From Alkalitalea saponilacus (GTDB lineage: Bacteria > Bacteroidota > Bacteroidia > Bacteroidales > Marinilabiliaceae), in the NCBI RefSeq assembly GCF_900168165.1, contig NZ_FUYV01000020.1:1-64000 (forward strand): a DNA stretch of 64,000 nucleotides. Direction: 5' to 3'. Each line of letters begins with the position of its first letter. The stretch's first letter is position 1. The notes beneath the pieces are model-generated. The model made no database searches. It was not told the DNA's origin and saw only the letters and a program-made list of their open reading frames with translations. Shown here piece by piece: positions 50,671-59,393 of this stretch. The translations under genes were made by a program, and so were the position numbers.

Positions 50671-53600
50671 ATGAAGAATATTATCAGGATACTTTCTGCA
50701 CCGTGGCTCATGGGAAGCCTTTTTGTATTAATGGCAGCTGTTATGGCAATGGCCACATTTATCGAAAATGACCATGGAACACATGCTGCAAAAGCGATTG
50801 TATATAACTCCTGGTGGTTCGAGTTGATTTTCTTCCTGTTGGCCATCAATATGCTGGGTAATATCTTCAACTTTAACATGTGGAAGCTTGAAAAAATGCC
50901 GGTTTTTTTGTTTCATGTTTCGTTTTTTATCATCATAGCAGGAGCTGCCATAACCCGTTATGTTGGTTATGAAGGTTTGTTGCACATTCGTGAAGGCGAA
51001 ACAGAAAGCGTCATGTTATCAACCGATCCTTTTGTAACTGCTGAATTTCGTTCTGGCGATGAAAGTGAGCAAGTGAGCCGTTTGGCTTTTTTTTCCCCAG
51101 CCTCACCACGTGAGTTTAAAGCGACGCTCCGGGCAGGCGATGAAAGAGTTCGCATTCGCAGTGTGGCATTTGTTCCCAATGCCGTTCCACAGCCGGTGGA
51201 AACAATGGATGGCAAGCCATTGGCAGCCATTGTCTTTTCTGACAGAATGGAGCGTCTTGAGCATTTTATCGCTCCTGGCGAGAAAATTACAAAAGCTGCT
51301 TTCACATTAGGTTTTGAAACCACCGAAGATGTTAATTCCGATGTTTTCATCAAAAGAAATGCCTCCAATACAGGGTTGGTTTTAACAGCCAATCAACCTT
51401 TTACGGGATTGAATATGGAGGATAGTTCCACCAGATCTTTTGAGGCCAATACTGAGTACCCCTTTAACCCGGGACTGCTTTACGACTTTAATGGCTTAAG
51501 AATAACCGTGAGCCGTTATTATCCATCCGCCATCATGCGTCCGGTCACTTTGCCGGGAGATCAGGGAAGTGGAATGCCACACGGGGTCGTTTTTGAAGTT
51601 ACCCACAGGGGAGAAACTCAACTATTTACTGCATACGGACGAAACGGCAGAGTGGGAGAGCCCTTTAAGCTAAACCTGCCGGGAGGCCAATTGTCCCTGC
51701 GCTTCGGAGCACTGCCAATAGAATTGCCTTTCAGCGTAAGGCTCAATCAATTTATTCTTGAAAGATATCCCGGATCATCCAGTCCGTCAGGCTATAGAAG
51801 CGAAATTACCTTATTTGATTCTGATCGGGGGATTGACCAGGATCAGTCGGTATTTATGAACAACATTGTGACTCATCGCGGTTATCGACTTTACCAAAGT
51901 TCTTACGACCAGGATGAAAAGGGTACTGTTTTGTCGGTAAATCATGACAGAACCGGAACCATTATTACATACTTCGGGTATTTTTTAATGACACTGGGAA
52001 TGATGTGGGCTCTGTTCGGAGGAAAAACCCGTTTCAGGCAGTTGATGTCGCATGTCGGGAAAATACATGAAAAGCGGAAGCAACTTATGACCATTTTATT
52101 GCTGGTATTTTCTTTAACCATGGTGGCTCAATCCAGGGACGTATTGCCTCCCGCTCCCGACAGAGATGTTGCCGATGCATTTGGAACCATTCTGGTTCAG
52201 GATAATGGGGGCAGAATTAAGCCACTTAATTCTTTGCATCAGGAAATCGCATTAAAACTTGTTAAGCACCATACATTCAGAGGTATGACTGCTGATCAGA
52301 TGGTTTTAGGGATGTTTATACATCCGGCAGATTGGCAAACCTTTCCGCTTATTACCGTGAAGGATCCGCAGATTAGGGCAATTCTGGGCATTACAAAGGA
52401 TAAAGCTGCTTTTGCTGAGTTTTTTGACAGCAACCGACATTATAAGCTGCATCAATGGGTTGATGCAGCGCACCGGCAAAATCCGGCTGCGCGAAACAAA
52501 ACAGAACAGGAATTGATTAAAATTGATGAACAAGTCAATGTTTTCTATCTTACCCAAATGGGTAATTTACACAGGATATTCCCATCAACAAAGGATTCAC
52601 ATTTACCATGGTACACCCCGACATCCCAACCTCAAACACTCACAACTTCAGATAGTTTGTTTGTTTCTTCGTCGGTGAGGGATTTTATTGAGATGGTTCG
52701 CCGGGGAAACAATGAAGATGCCATTAGTCAACTTAAAGTCATCGATGAATATCAGCGCAGTCATGCTGATGAAATATTACCAACCGACAGGGTTCGGTCT
52801 CTTGAATTGCTATATAACCGGCTGAGTATTTTCCTGTGGTTGGCAACCTGGTTTTTTGCGCTTGGTGGCATTTTGGTCTTGCTACAGTTTATAAACCTGT
52901 TAAAACCAACACTTGATTTTAAATGGATTATGCGTGGTGGTTACCTGTTGCTCTTTTTGGGGTTTTTGTATCATACCTTTGGACTCATTCTAAGATGGAT
53001 TGTTTCAGGTCATGCGCCCTGGAGCAATGGGTATGAATCGATGATTTTTGTCGGCTGGGCCATTCTTTTCGCTGCCTTTGTAATGGCTCGGAAGAGTTCC
53101 ACAATTCTGCCAATTTCCGGATTATTTACCGGCGTTGTGCTAATGGTTGCCCACCTCAGTTGGATGAATCCACATATCACCAACCTTGTTCCTGTGCTGC
53201 AATCCTATTGGTTAACCCTTCACGTTTCAGTTATAATTGCAGGATATGGCTTTTTTGTTTTAGGCGCACTTTTAGGATTCATGAACCTTCTTATAACTGC
53301 GGTTCGAAACAAATCTAATTTTAACCGGCTTAAACTTACCATTGACGAATTTACGGCCATCAATGAAATGTCCTTAACCGTGGGGCTTTACCTGATGACC
53401 ATTGGTTCATTTCTGGGCGGTGTTTGGGCCAACGAATCCTGGGGTCGTTATTGGGGCTGGGACCCAAAAGAAACCTGGTCGCTCATCACAATAGTTCTTT
53501 ATGCCTTTATTCTGCACATGCGATTCATTCCCGGGTTAAAAGGGAAAATCGCATTTAACACCGCTTCTTTACTAACATTTGGATCGGTAATAATGACTTA

Positions 53601-53763
53601 TCTGGGTGTAAACTACTATCTGGCAGGATTGCATTCATACGCCGGTGGCGATCCGGTGCCAATTCCTACTTTTGTTTATTATTCTGTGGCTGTGATTTTT
53701 GTATTGATATTCGCGGCCAGATGGAATGATTCAAAAATGAGTCGGGTAGAAGGAGAGGATTAA
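50671..53763 (+). CDS. Fused ResB/CcsA cytochrome c assembly protein (CcsBA)
   Basis: A System II cytochrome c synthase of about 1030 residues in one chain. The N-terminal ResB (CcsB) part starts with IRILSAPWLMGSLFVLMAAVMAMATFIE and includes a large periplasmic region. The C-terminal CcsA part carries the haem-handling WWD motif WANESWGRYWGWDPKETW and histidines in LTLHVSV and FILHMRF. It exports haem and attaches it to CxxCH apocytochromes in the periplasm, such as the split-Soret cytochrome at 35830. The ATG at 50671 is preferred to a GTG 6 nt earlier. Confidence 0.92.
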   Translation: MKNIIRILSAPWLMGSLFVLMAAVMAMATFIENDHGTHAAKAIVYNSWWFELIFFLLAINMLGNIFNFNMWKLEKMPVFLFHVSFFIIIAGAAITRYVGYEGLLHIREGETESVMLSTDPFVTAEFRSGDESEQVSRLAFFSPASPREFKATLRAGDERVRIRSVAFVPNAVPQPVETMDGKPLAAIVFSDRMERLEHFIAPGEKITKAAFTLGFETTEDVNSDVFIKRNASNTGLVLTANQPFTGLNMEDSSTRSFEANTEYPFNPGLLYDFNGLRITVSRYYPSAIMRPVTLPGDQGSGMPHGVVFEVTHRGETQLFTAYGRNGRVGEPFKLNLPGGQLSLRFGALPIELPFSVRLNQFILERYPGSSSPSGYRSEITLFDSDRGIDQDQSVFMNNIVTHRGYRLYQSSYDQDEKGTVLSVNHDRTGTIITYFGYFLMTLGMMWALFGGKTRFRQLMSHVGKIHEKRKQLMTILLLVFSLTMVAQSRDVLPPAPDRDVADAFGTILVQDNGGRIKPLNSLHQEIALKLVKHHTFRGMTADQMVLGMFIHPADWQTFPLITVKDPQIRAILGITKDKAAFAEFFDSNRHYKLHQWVDAAHRQNPAARNKTEQELIKIDEQVNVFYLTQMGNLHRIFPSTKDSHLPWYTPTSQPQTLTTSDSLFVSSSVRDFIEMVRRGNNEDAISQLKVIDEYQRSHADEILPTDRVRSLELLYNRLSIFLWLATWFFALGGILVLLQFINLLKPTLDFKWIMRGGYLLLFLGFLYHTFGLILRWIVSGHAPWSNGYESMIFVGWAILFAAFVMARKSSTILPISGLFTGVVLMVAHLSWMNPHITNLVPVLQSYWLTLHVSVIIAGYGFFVLGALLGFMNLLITAVRNKSNFNRLKLTIDEFTAINEMSLTVGLYLMTIGSFLGGVWANESWGRYWGWDPKETWSLITIVLYAFILHMRFIPGLKGKIAFNTASLLTFGSVIMTYLGVNYYLAGLHSYAGGDPVPIPTFVYYSVAVIFVLIFAARWNDSKMSRVEGED

Positions 53764-53930
53764 ACGCGGAGTCGCCGAAACGCAGAGGATTTTACGGTTG
53801 GATTATCGTTTTTGTTATTTTGGGATTCGATTGTTTTATTGCTCCTCCATACAGAGCTGGTTGTAAATTGTGAGCACTATTTTATCAAAAACATACCCGA
53901 TGGTATGTAAAACTATTATGGCAAGAATTA

Positions 53931-53961
53931 GAATGAAAAAAAACTTGATTTTTTTTCATTC
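53931..53961. terminator. 13-bp A/T-rich hairpin
   Basis: GAATGAAAAAAAA (53931-53943) pairs perfectly with 53949-53961 around a 5-nt loop. It lies between ccsBA and the ECF sigma promoter and can separate the two units. A second small palindrome, ACATACC-CGAT-GGTATGT, is at 53891-53908. The 254-nt gap holds no gene. Confidence 0.6.
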
Positions 53962-53964
53962 TGC

Positions 53965-53991
53965 TGTAACTTCACATCCACCTAAAGCGTC
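53965..53991 (+). promoter_or_regulatory. ECF-type promoter before the sigma-factor gene
   Basis: TGTAACTT (53965-53972), an 11-nt spacer and AAAGCGTC (53984-53991). The same two blocks with the same spacing recur at 55574-55600, before the barrel operon. The GTAAC/GCGTC pair resembles -35/-10 elements of ECF sigma promoters. The sigma ATG is 27 nt after the second block, so the factor probably drives its own gene. Confidence 0.75.
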
Positions 53992-54017
53992 TCATTTGTA
54001 TAAACCTTAATAACAGG

Positions 54018-54500
54018 ATGACAGAGGCTCAGTATAATCATTGTGTGGAGCAGCATGCAGACAATCTTTACCGTTTTGTTCTCAAAAATATAAAAGATGA
54101 GGACAAAGCGGCAGATATTGTTCAGGATGCCTATGAAAAAATGTGGCGCAATAAAGACGGTGTAAATCCTGAAAAGAGTAAAAGCTACCTGTTTACAACA
54201 GCCTACCACGTACTTATAGATTATGTAAGAAGAGAAAAGCCAACCAAATCCATAGAAAACGAAATATCGGAATATTGCACGCATGCGCAATATTCCGATC
54301 TGAATGAACTGCTCCATCAGGCTGTTGAAAAACTACCCCCAGATCAAAAAATGGTGGTAATGCTTCGCGATTATGAGGGTTACAGTTACGAGGAGATAGA
54401 ACAAATTACAGGTCTTTCGCAAAGTCAGGTTAAAGTTTACATATACCGGGCACGACTTTTCTTAAGAAAATTTATCGGAAAAATGGAGGCGGTAATATGA
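54018..54500 (+). CDS. ECF RNA polymerase sigma factor
   Basis: A 160-residue sigma-70-family factor of the extracytoplasmic-function group. Region 2 spans about 5-75, with DEDKAADIVQDAYEKMWRN and the -10-recognising helix region KSYLFTTAYHVLIDYVRR. Region 4 spans about 95-155, with LPPDQKMVVMLRDYEGYSYEEIEQITGLSQSQVKVYIYRAR. It overlaps the downstream membrane protein by 4 nt (ATGA), the usual sigma/anti-sigma pairing. Its likely targets are itself and the two barrel genes after it. Confidence 0.94.
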   Translation: MTEAQYNHCVEQHADNLYRFVLKNIKDEDKAADIVQDAYEKMWRNKDGVNPEKSKSYLFTTAYHVLIDYVRREKPTKSIENEISEYCTHAQYSDLNELLHQAVEKLPPDQKMVVMLRDYEGYSYEEIEQITGLSQSQVKVYIYRARLFLRKFIGKMEAVI

Positions 54501-55549
54501 CAACAGATAGAAACAATAAGCAGATTAACCGTGAAAACTACTTTGAGTGGTTTCTGGAGTTTACAGACGGGAATCTTTCTGAAGAAGAGAAGGATGCGCT
54601 TAAGCGTTTCTTATTGGAGAACCCTGATTTAACGGAAGAATTTCAGGAGTTAACTTCTGGCGCCGATTTGTGTTTGTCTATTCCGCATGAAGATACCTTT
54701 CCAAATAAATCCAGAATTAAAAAAGCACCGGAACCTTTTAGTAGTATCTCTGAATATGACTACCTGTTAATCAAAAATTCAGAAGAGGAGTTAACCATTT
54801 CTGAACAGAGTCAACTTATCAGCATTCTAGAAAAAGACCCCGACTCAGAGAGAGAGCTAAAACTATATGAGAGGCTAAAATTGCAGGTTCCCGAAGTTGT
54901 TATGCCTGGTCGTTCAAAATTACTGCAGCGTTCTGTAGGAGTTAATTACTTTAACTATTTAAAAGTGGCTGCTGCTGCCATCCTGATATTTATGATGTTT
55001 AATTACCGGGAAAATATCTCTTTGAATGACTCTTCGCAGGAGCTCAGGTTAGCTCAAGTCGCCGAATTTAAGCCAATTATTCATGAGCCTGTCATGGAAG
55101 AAGAGATTTTTTCCATACAATCTTCTGATGTTTTGGTCACTTCACCAACGTTTTTCGCTGATGAAGTTATTGGCTATACGGCAAAGCCACAGGTGTCAGA
55201 CGTTCTTGATGAACCGGAATTACTTCAATTGCCGCGGCCCGCAATCCAACCTTTAGATCCCGGGATTATGCCAAATGCGTACGAGGCTGGCTTGGCTTTA
55301 ATGTTACCTCAATATGTTGAAAACAGACGATTAATGGCTCAACTAGATCCGGAGAGATCAGGATCTCAAAACGAAGATACTAAAACGTTATTGGAGCGAA
55401 CAGGTGTATTATTCAGAAGTGTCAATCCGCTTTCAAACCTGGCATATAACAGAGTTTATGATGAGGAAGGTGAAGTTGTGGCCATCAACATCAGTTCAGA
55501 TAACTTTGAACTGACTCAAAAAGTCCCCAAATGGCTTGCTCCAAGATAA
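54497..55549 (+). CDS. Putative anti-sigma factor, single-pass membrane protein
   Basis: A 350-residue protein with one membrane segment (about 152-167, YLKVAAAAILIFMMFNY). The cytoplasmic N-terminus has FTDGNLSEEEKDALKRFLLENPDL and a second similar stretch, ELTISEQSQLISILEKDPDSERELKLYE, like the zinc-free anti-sigma domains of Bacteroidota. The periplasmic part is proline- and glutamate-rich without a known fold. Overlap with the sigma gene supports an anti-sigma role. The signal it senses is unknown. Confidence 0.75.
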   Translation: MTTDRNNKQINRENYFEWFLEFTDGNLSEEEKDALKRFLLENPDLTEEFQELTSGADLCLSIPHEDTFPNKSRIKKAPEPFSSISEYDYLLIKNSEEELTISEQSQLISILEKDPDSERELKLYERLKLQVPEVVMPGRSKLLQRSVGVNYFNYLKVAAAAILIFMMFNYRENISLNDSSQELRLAQVAEFKPIIHEPVMEEEIFSIQSSDVLVTSPTFFADEVIGYTAKPQVSDVLDEPELLQLPRPAIQPLDPGIMPNAYEAGLALMLPQYVENRRLMAQLDPERSGSQNEDTKTLLERTGVLFRSVNPLSNLAYNRVYDEEGEVVAINISSDNFELTQKVPKWLAPR

Positions 55550-55573
55550 TCTTTCAACGATTTTCACAGATCT

Positions 55574-55600
55574 TGTAACTTTTAAATTAGCAAAAGCGTC
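55574..55600 (+). promoter_or_regulatory. Second copy of the ECF-type promoter
   Basis: TGTAACTT (55574-55581), 11 nt, AAAGCGTC (55593-55600), both blocks identical to 53965-53991. It starts 24 nt after the anti-sigma stop and heads the two barrel genes. This links them to the sigma factor's regulon. Confidence 0.75.
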
Positions 55601-55770
55601 CCATTCATAAACAACAATCCGGATTGTTTTTGACCTGTTTTGTATTATTAATCAAAGGTGATGATTATTTAAAAACCAATGCGATGAAGCAATATAATAT
55701 TTCAATAGATGAGTATTCTGAATCAGTTGCTAAAACGAACTGTTGTCAGAATGAAAATATAGAAGTTTTC

Positions 55771-56700
55771 ATGAAAAAGTCAGAAAGAGCGATTCATTCC
55801 TTTATTCTCGTCATGTTTTCCATCATCATTTTTGTTTCAACAGCTGACGCACAAAGCCATCAGACTGACCGACAAAAGGTGAGGGATTTGGTGACCGTTG
55901 AAGAAACCTCCCACAGAACGAGCGTGACATTTCCCGGGGGCTCGGTAATTGTTAATCATTTTGAAGATACCATTACCAGGCTTTCGGTTGGCAGAAGGGA
56001 ATTGCAGATTATTGAGAATGATAAGTCAGGGTGTACCCGGATAAAAATGGTGCATTCCCCCCGGAATAAGTTCAGAGGCCATTGGTCGGGGTTTGATCTT
56101 GGATTCAATAATTTTTTCTCATCATCATTTGACAGCAGTTTACCCGATGATGGTTATTTTATGGATCTGAATAATGGAAAGTCCGTGGCAGTTGGATTAA
56201 ATTTCTTTCAATATGATATTGGACTTTCAAGCTATAGTAACAATACCGGTTTGGTTACCGGTATGGGAATTACCTGGCACAATTATCGGTTGGATTCTGA
56301 TTATGTTCTCACACGACTGGAAAATGGAAAAACCGGTTATTACATTGAAGATGAACTGAACATCCGCAAAAATAAGCTAACCACCATGTTTTTAACCGTT
56401 CCTTTATTGTTAGAACACCAGTTCCCGGTGGCAGACTCAGGAAAACCGATTTTCATTAGTGGAGGGGTTTATGGTGCGTTCCGGCTTCGCTCTCATACCA
56501 AGTTGGTTTATGATGGAAGAGAGAAGGAGAAGTCCAGAGACAATCTGAATCTTAATTCATTTAAATATGGATTTACAGTGAGAGCAGGATACAGATTTAT
56601 AAAGCTATTCGCTACCTATGATATGACGCCTTTGTTTCAGAAAGACCAGGGTCCGGAATTGTACCCATGGTCGGTTGGGTTAACCCTTGTTAGTTTTTAA
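55771..56700 (+). CDS. Outer-membrane beta-barrel protein of the ECF sigma operon
   Basis: A 309-residue exported barrel. The ATG at 55771 gives a good signal peptide (MKKSERAIHSFILVMFSIII...ADAQ); the frame is also open back to 55624, and an ATG at 55684 would add 29 residues before the signal, which is less likely. The barrel part (about 100-309) has GHWSGFDLGFNNFFSS, IRKNKLTTMFLTVPLLLEHQFPV and ends PWSVGLTLVSF. The same blocks occur in the C-terminal half of the next gene, so the two are paralogues. Function unknown; likely a target of the ECF factor. Confidence 0.8.
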   Translation: MKKSERAIHSFILVMFSIIIFVSTADAQSHQTDRQKVRDLVTVEETSHRTSVTFPGGSVIVNHFEDTITRLSVGRRELQIIENDKSGCTRIKMVHSPRNKFRGHWSGFDLGFNNFFSSSFDSSLPDDGYFMDLNNGKSVAVGLNFFQYDIGLSSYSNNTGLVTGMGITWHNYRLDSDYVLTRLENGKTGYYIEDELNIRKNKLTTMFLTVPLLLEHQFPVADSGKPIFISGGVYGAFRLRSHTKLVYDGREKEKSRDNLNLNSFKYGFTVRAGYRFIKLFATYDMTPLFQKDQGPELYPWSVGLTLVSF

Positions 56701-56720
56701 GACATTTTTAAAGATAACAT

Positions 56721-58214
56721 ATGATGCGTATTGTTTTAATCATTAAGATATTGCTTGCACTGCTTCTCCTTATGGAGAAGTCGGAAGCAGCCATCCTGTT
56801 AAATCAATCATCTCAGCAGTGGGAGAGAACCTGGGAAATGAAACCAGGCATATTCAGGGTTCTTCAGAATGGGAAAATCGGTATTGTGAATAAGGAAGGG
56901 GATATTCTGGTTCCCATTCAATACGATCAGGTATATGATTTGGATCGCGAAGGGTATGTTCGAGTTCTGCAAAGTCTGAAAATTGGACTTTACCACCTGG
57001 ATAAAGGAATGATTCTACCCGCAGAATATGATCAGATATGGCCATTTGAAAATGGTGTGGCAAAGGTGTTGAAGGACAGGAAGGTGGGATTTGTGAAAAA
57101 TGATGGATCAACATTGATCCCCACCGAGTATAATCATATTTGGCCTGCAGAGGATGGGTTTTATAAAGTTTTGAAAGATGGCCGAATGGGGTTGATCGAT
57201 CTGGACGGACGTATGGTTGTTTATCCCGGTTATCAACAAATATGGTCATTTGAAGAGGGATATGCCAGGGTTTTAAAGGATGGCAAAATGGGGTTCATTA
57301 ACAGACAGGGTTTTGAAATCATTGCTCCTGTTTATCAACAGGTTTGGAATTTTGAAAATGGCAAAGCCAGAGCATTATCTGGAACCGAAGTACATTATGT
57401 TGACACGCTTGGCCGTTTGCTCGATAAGGAAGTTGAACCAATAAAGCTGCCTGTTCAGGAATCCAGACAGGAGCAACCGGCTCCGGGTGTGCGTATTGGC
57501 CGAGATCATGTAGAGGTTCAACGAGAAACTCACTCAAAGGAAATTAGAGTTTATAAGGGAACTCCATCAAAACGCAGGAAATATTTTGATGGAAATCTGG
57601 CCGGCATTAATCTTGGTATTAATGGTTATTTTAATAACAATTTTAAAGAACAGATGCCTGACGGGTACGAGTTCATGGAGCTGAATCATTCAAGATCTAT
57701 TGAATTTTCAATCTATCCTTTTCAAAAAAGCACCCCGCTTTTTAGTTCAAATATAGGACTTGTTAGTGCCTTGGGGCTTGAGTATAATAATTACAGATTT
57801 TCATTTAAAAGCCTGTCCGAAGTTCCGGAACATTCCATTGATTGGTTTCCCGTATTATCTGAAACCGCTTCCATAAGGAAATCCAAATTAACAACTCTGT
57901 TCCTGAATGTGCCACTTGTTATGGAATTTCAGGTTCCCGATGGGACCAATAATAATCTTTATTTAGGAGCTGGAGTAGTGGGAGGTATGCGTTTACGTTC
58001 GCACACCAGAACCGATTCCCGTGATGACGGAAGGAAGAGAAAGCAAAAAGTTCGGGACGATTTTGACCTAAAGCCTTTCAGATATTCATATATTGTTCGT
58101 GCAGGGTATGATAATTTTGGGATTTACGCGACCTATTCACCCATGTCTATGTTCAAAGAAAATCGTGGACCTGAGTTGTATCCCTATACAGTTGGATTTT
58201 CATTGAATTTTTGA
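56721..58214 (+). CDS. WG-repeat protein fused to an outer-membrane beta-barrel
   Basis: A 497-residue exported protein with a signal peptide at about 1-23. Residues about 40-240 form six WG-type repeats (IFRVLQNGKIGIVNKEGDILVPIQYDQV and variants such as VLKDGKMGFINRQG). A linker rich in Q, P and E follows. Residues about 285-497 form a barrel paralogous to the upstream gene (IRKSKLTTLFLNVPLVMEFQVP, ending PYTVGFSLNF). WG repeats mediate binding in other proteins. The domain order suggests a surface or periplasmic sensor/adhesin anchored by a barrel. It is 20 nt downstream of its paralogue. Confidence 0.85.
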   Translation: MMRIVLIIKILLALLLLMEKSEAAILLNQSSQQWERTWEMKPGIFRVLQNGKIGIVNKEGDILVPIQYDQVYDLDREGYVRVLQSLKIGLYHLDKGMILPAEYDQIWPFENGVAKVLKDRKVGFVKNDGSTLIPTEYNHIWPAEDGFYKVLKDGRMGLIDLDGRMVVYPGYQQIWSFEEGYARVLKDGKMGFINRQGFEIIAPVYQQVWNFENGKARALSGTEVHYVDTLGRLLDKEVEPIKLPVQESRQEQPAPGVRIGRDHVEVQRETHSKEIRVYKGTPSKRRKYFDGNLAGINLGINGYFNNNFKEQMPDGYEFMELNHSRSIEFSIYPFQKSTPLFSSNIGLVSALGLEYNNYRFSFKSLSEVPEHSIDWFPVLSETASIRKSKLTTLFLNVPLVMEFQVPDGTNNNLYLGAGVVGGMRLRSHTRTDSRDDGRKRKQKVRDDFDLKPFRYSYIVRAGYDNFGIYATYSPMSMFKENRGPELYPYTVGFSLNF

Positions 58215-58254
58215 AGATGCCGAATTAATATTAAATTAGCATCCAATGCCTTGT

Positions 58255-58279
58255 ATGCCCCGATTTACAGTCGGGGCAT
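58255..58279 (+). terminator. GC-rich hairpin ending the sigma-barrel operon
   Basis: ATGCCCCGA (58255-58263) pairs with TCGGGGCAT (58271-58279) around a 7-nt loop, 40 nt after the stop. The following T-run is weak. Confidence 0.7.
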
Positions 58280-58421
58280 TGTTTGATATAAAGGAAAAAG
58301 GTAAGGTTGTATTTCTAAGATTAAATTAAAACACTCCCAGCTCGCCTTATTTTGCTTTAATGCTTGGCGAATTCGATCCAAAGGAGCTTCACTTATTATT
58401 AAATAATACTATTAGACGATC

Positions 58422-58826
58422 ATGGGAGACAAAATTTTAAAGTTATCTGTTTTAGTCTTTCTCGGATTAATTATGGTTGGAGCGCTTATTACGATTTATA
58501 GAAATCGTTATGCTGTTGATACATTTAGTAAATTGGAATTTAATGGAATTGTTAATAGCAAGACATACATAAAAAACAAGAAAGCACATTTTGTATTGAT
58601 AGATTCGACGTGGTATGGTATTATGGATTATCCATTAGAGAGTTATGTTGCAATAGGTGATTCTATCTATAAAACAGATCGCTCAAAATGCATTTATGTT
58701 AAAAGACAAGACTTTAAAACGAAAGAATTTTGTAATTCATATGCGTATAGGATTAATGATAGAATCCTTATTAGAAATCTGGGAACTGTTTTTAAAGAGA
58801 ACCGAGAGCAAGCTATCCGGAAATAA
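58422..58826 (+). CDS. Small single-pass membrane protein, unknown
   Basis: A 134-residue protein with one N-terminal membrane segment (LSVLVFLGLIMVGALITIY) and a soluble tail of about 105 residues (FVLIDSTWYGIMDYPLESYVAIGDSIYKTDRSKCIYVKR). I do not recognise it. It opens an AT-rich, gene-poor stretch that ends in a decayed polymorphic-toxin tail and an IS remnant. Small orphan proteins of this kind near such tails are sometimes immunity proteins, but nothing in the sequence shows that. A TAAATAATNCT-like string precedes its start and those of the next two ORFs. Confidence 0.55.
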   Translation: MGDKILKLSVLVFLGLIMVGALITIYRNRYAVDTFSKLEFNGIVNSKTYIKNKKAHFVLIDSTWYGIMDYPLESYVAIGDSIYKTDRSKCIYVKRQDFKTKEFCNSYAYRINDRILIRNLGTVFKENREQAIRK

Positions 58827-58947
58827 TTTTAAAAATGCTATTTTTATGTATAATAATAAGAATTCACAAGAAGGTATTCTCTTAGACGCTTCATGGTGGG
58901 TAAAGGCACAAAATTAGGTCTGATTTCAATAAAATAATCTAATAGGC

Positions 58948-59199
58948 ATGGAATTTTTATTCGAATTGTTTTTACGTCGATTAATAATTAACGGGATGGG
59001 ATTATATTCCAGATATATATTCTTTTGGTTAATTGGCAATAAGAAAAAAATTGAATTTCTGTCTGGAAAAAATAAAAGTTCTTTGGCTGGAAACTATTCA
59101 CAAGGTTTTTACAATGCAGTTATAGGAATTTTTGTTTTTGCGGGGTTGTTATTTTTGATTATCTTCATTGTAGCAGTTGTTACAGGAACGCCCTTTTAA
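58948..59199 (+). CDS. Small two-segment membrane protein, unknown
   Basis: An 83-residue protein with hydrophobic segments at about 16-31 and 58-80 and a basic loop between (GNKKKIEFLSGKNKSS). No family recognised. Its start is preceded by AATAAAATAATCTAATAGGC, similar to the strings before 58422 and 59225. It lies in the AT-rich stretch before the toxin-like pseudogene. Function unknown. Confidence 0.45.
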   Translation: MEFLFELFLRRLIINGMGLYSRYIFFWLIGNKKKIEFLSGKNKSSLAGNYSQGFYNAVIGIFVFAGLLFLIIFIVAVVTGTPF

Positions 59200-59224
59200 T
59201 TAAATAATCTCAATTAAGAAAACG

Positions 59225-59314
59225 ATGGGAGATCTTTTTATTACTTTTTCCTTATTTATTTTTGTGCAGGGTATAGCATTACTATTTAGTTCCTATTTAT
59301 TTAAATACAGATAG
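59225..59314 (+). CDS. Possible 29-residue membrane peptide
   Basis: An open frame too short for most gene finders reads MGDLFITFSLFIFVQGIALL and ends SYLFKYR; nearly all residues are hydrophobic. It starts with MGD like the gene at 58422 and has the same kind of upstream TTAAATAATCT string, which is why it is listed. It could be a small membrane peptide or a truncated relic of the neighbours. Confidence 0.3.
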   Translation: MGDLFITFSLFIFVQGIALLFSSYLFKYR

Positions 59315-59393
59315 ACATTTGGCTTTGTAGTTGGAGCACAGTGCATAAGGCATAGCTGTCTTTATTTTTTATTAACATGCAGTAGATTGCTTT

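Noticed and set aside
58657-58917. An 86-codon plus-strand frame overlapping the gene at 58422
   Set aside because: It overlaps most of a better-supported small membrane protein in another frame and has no features.
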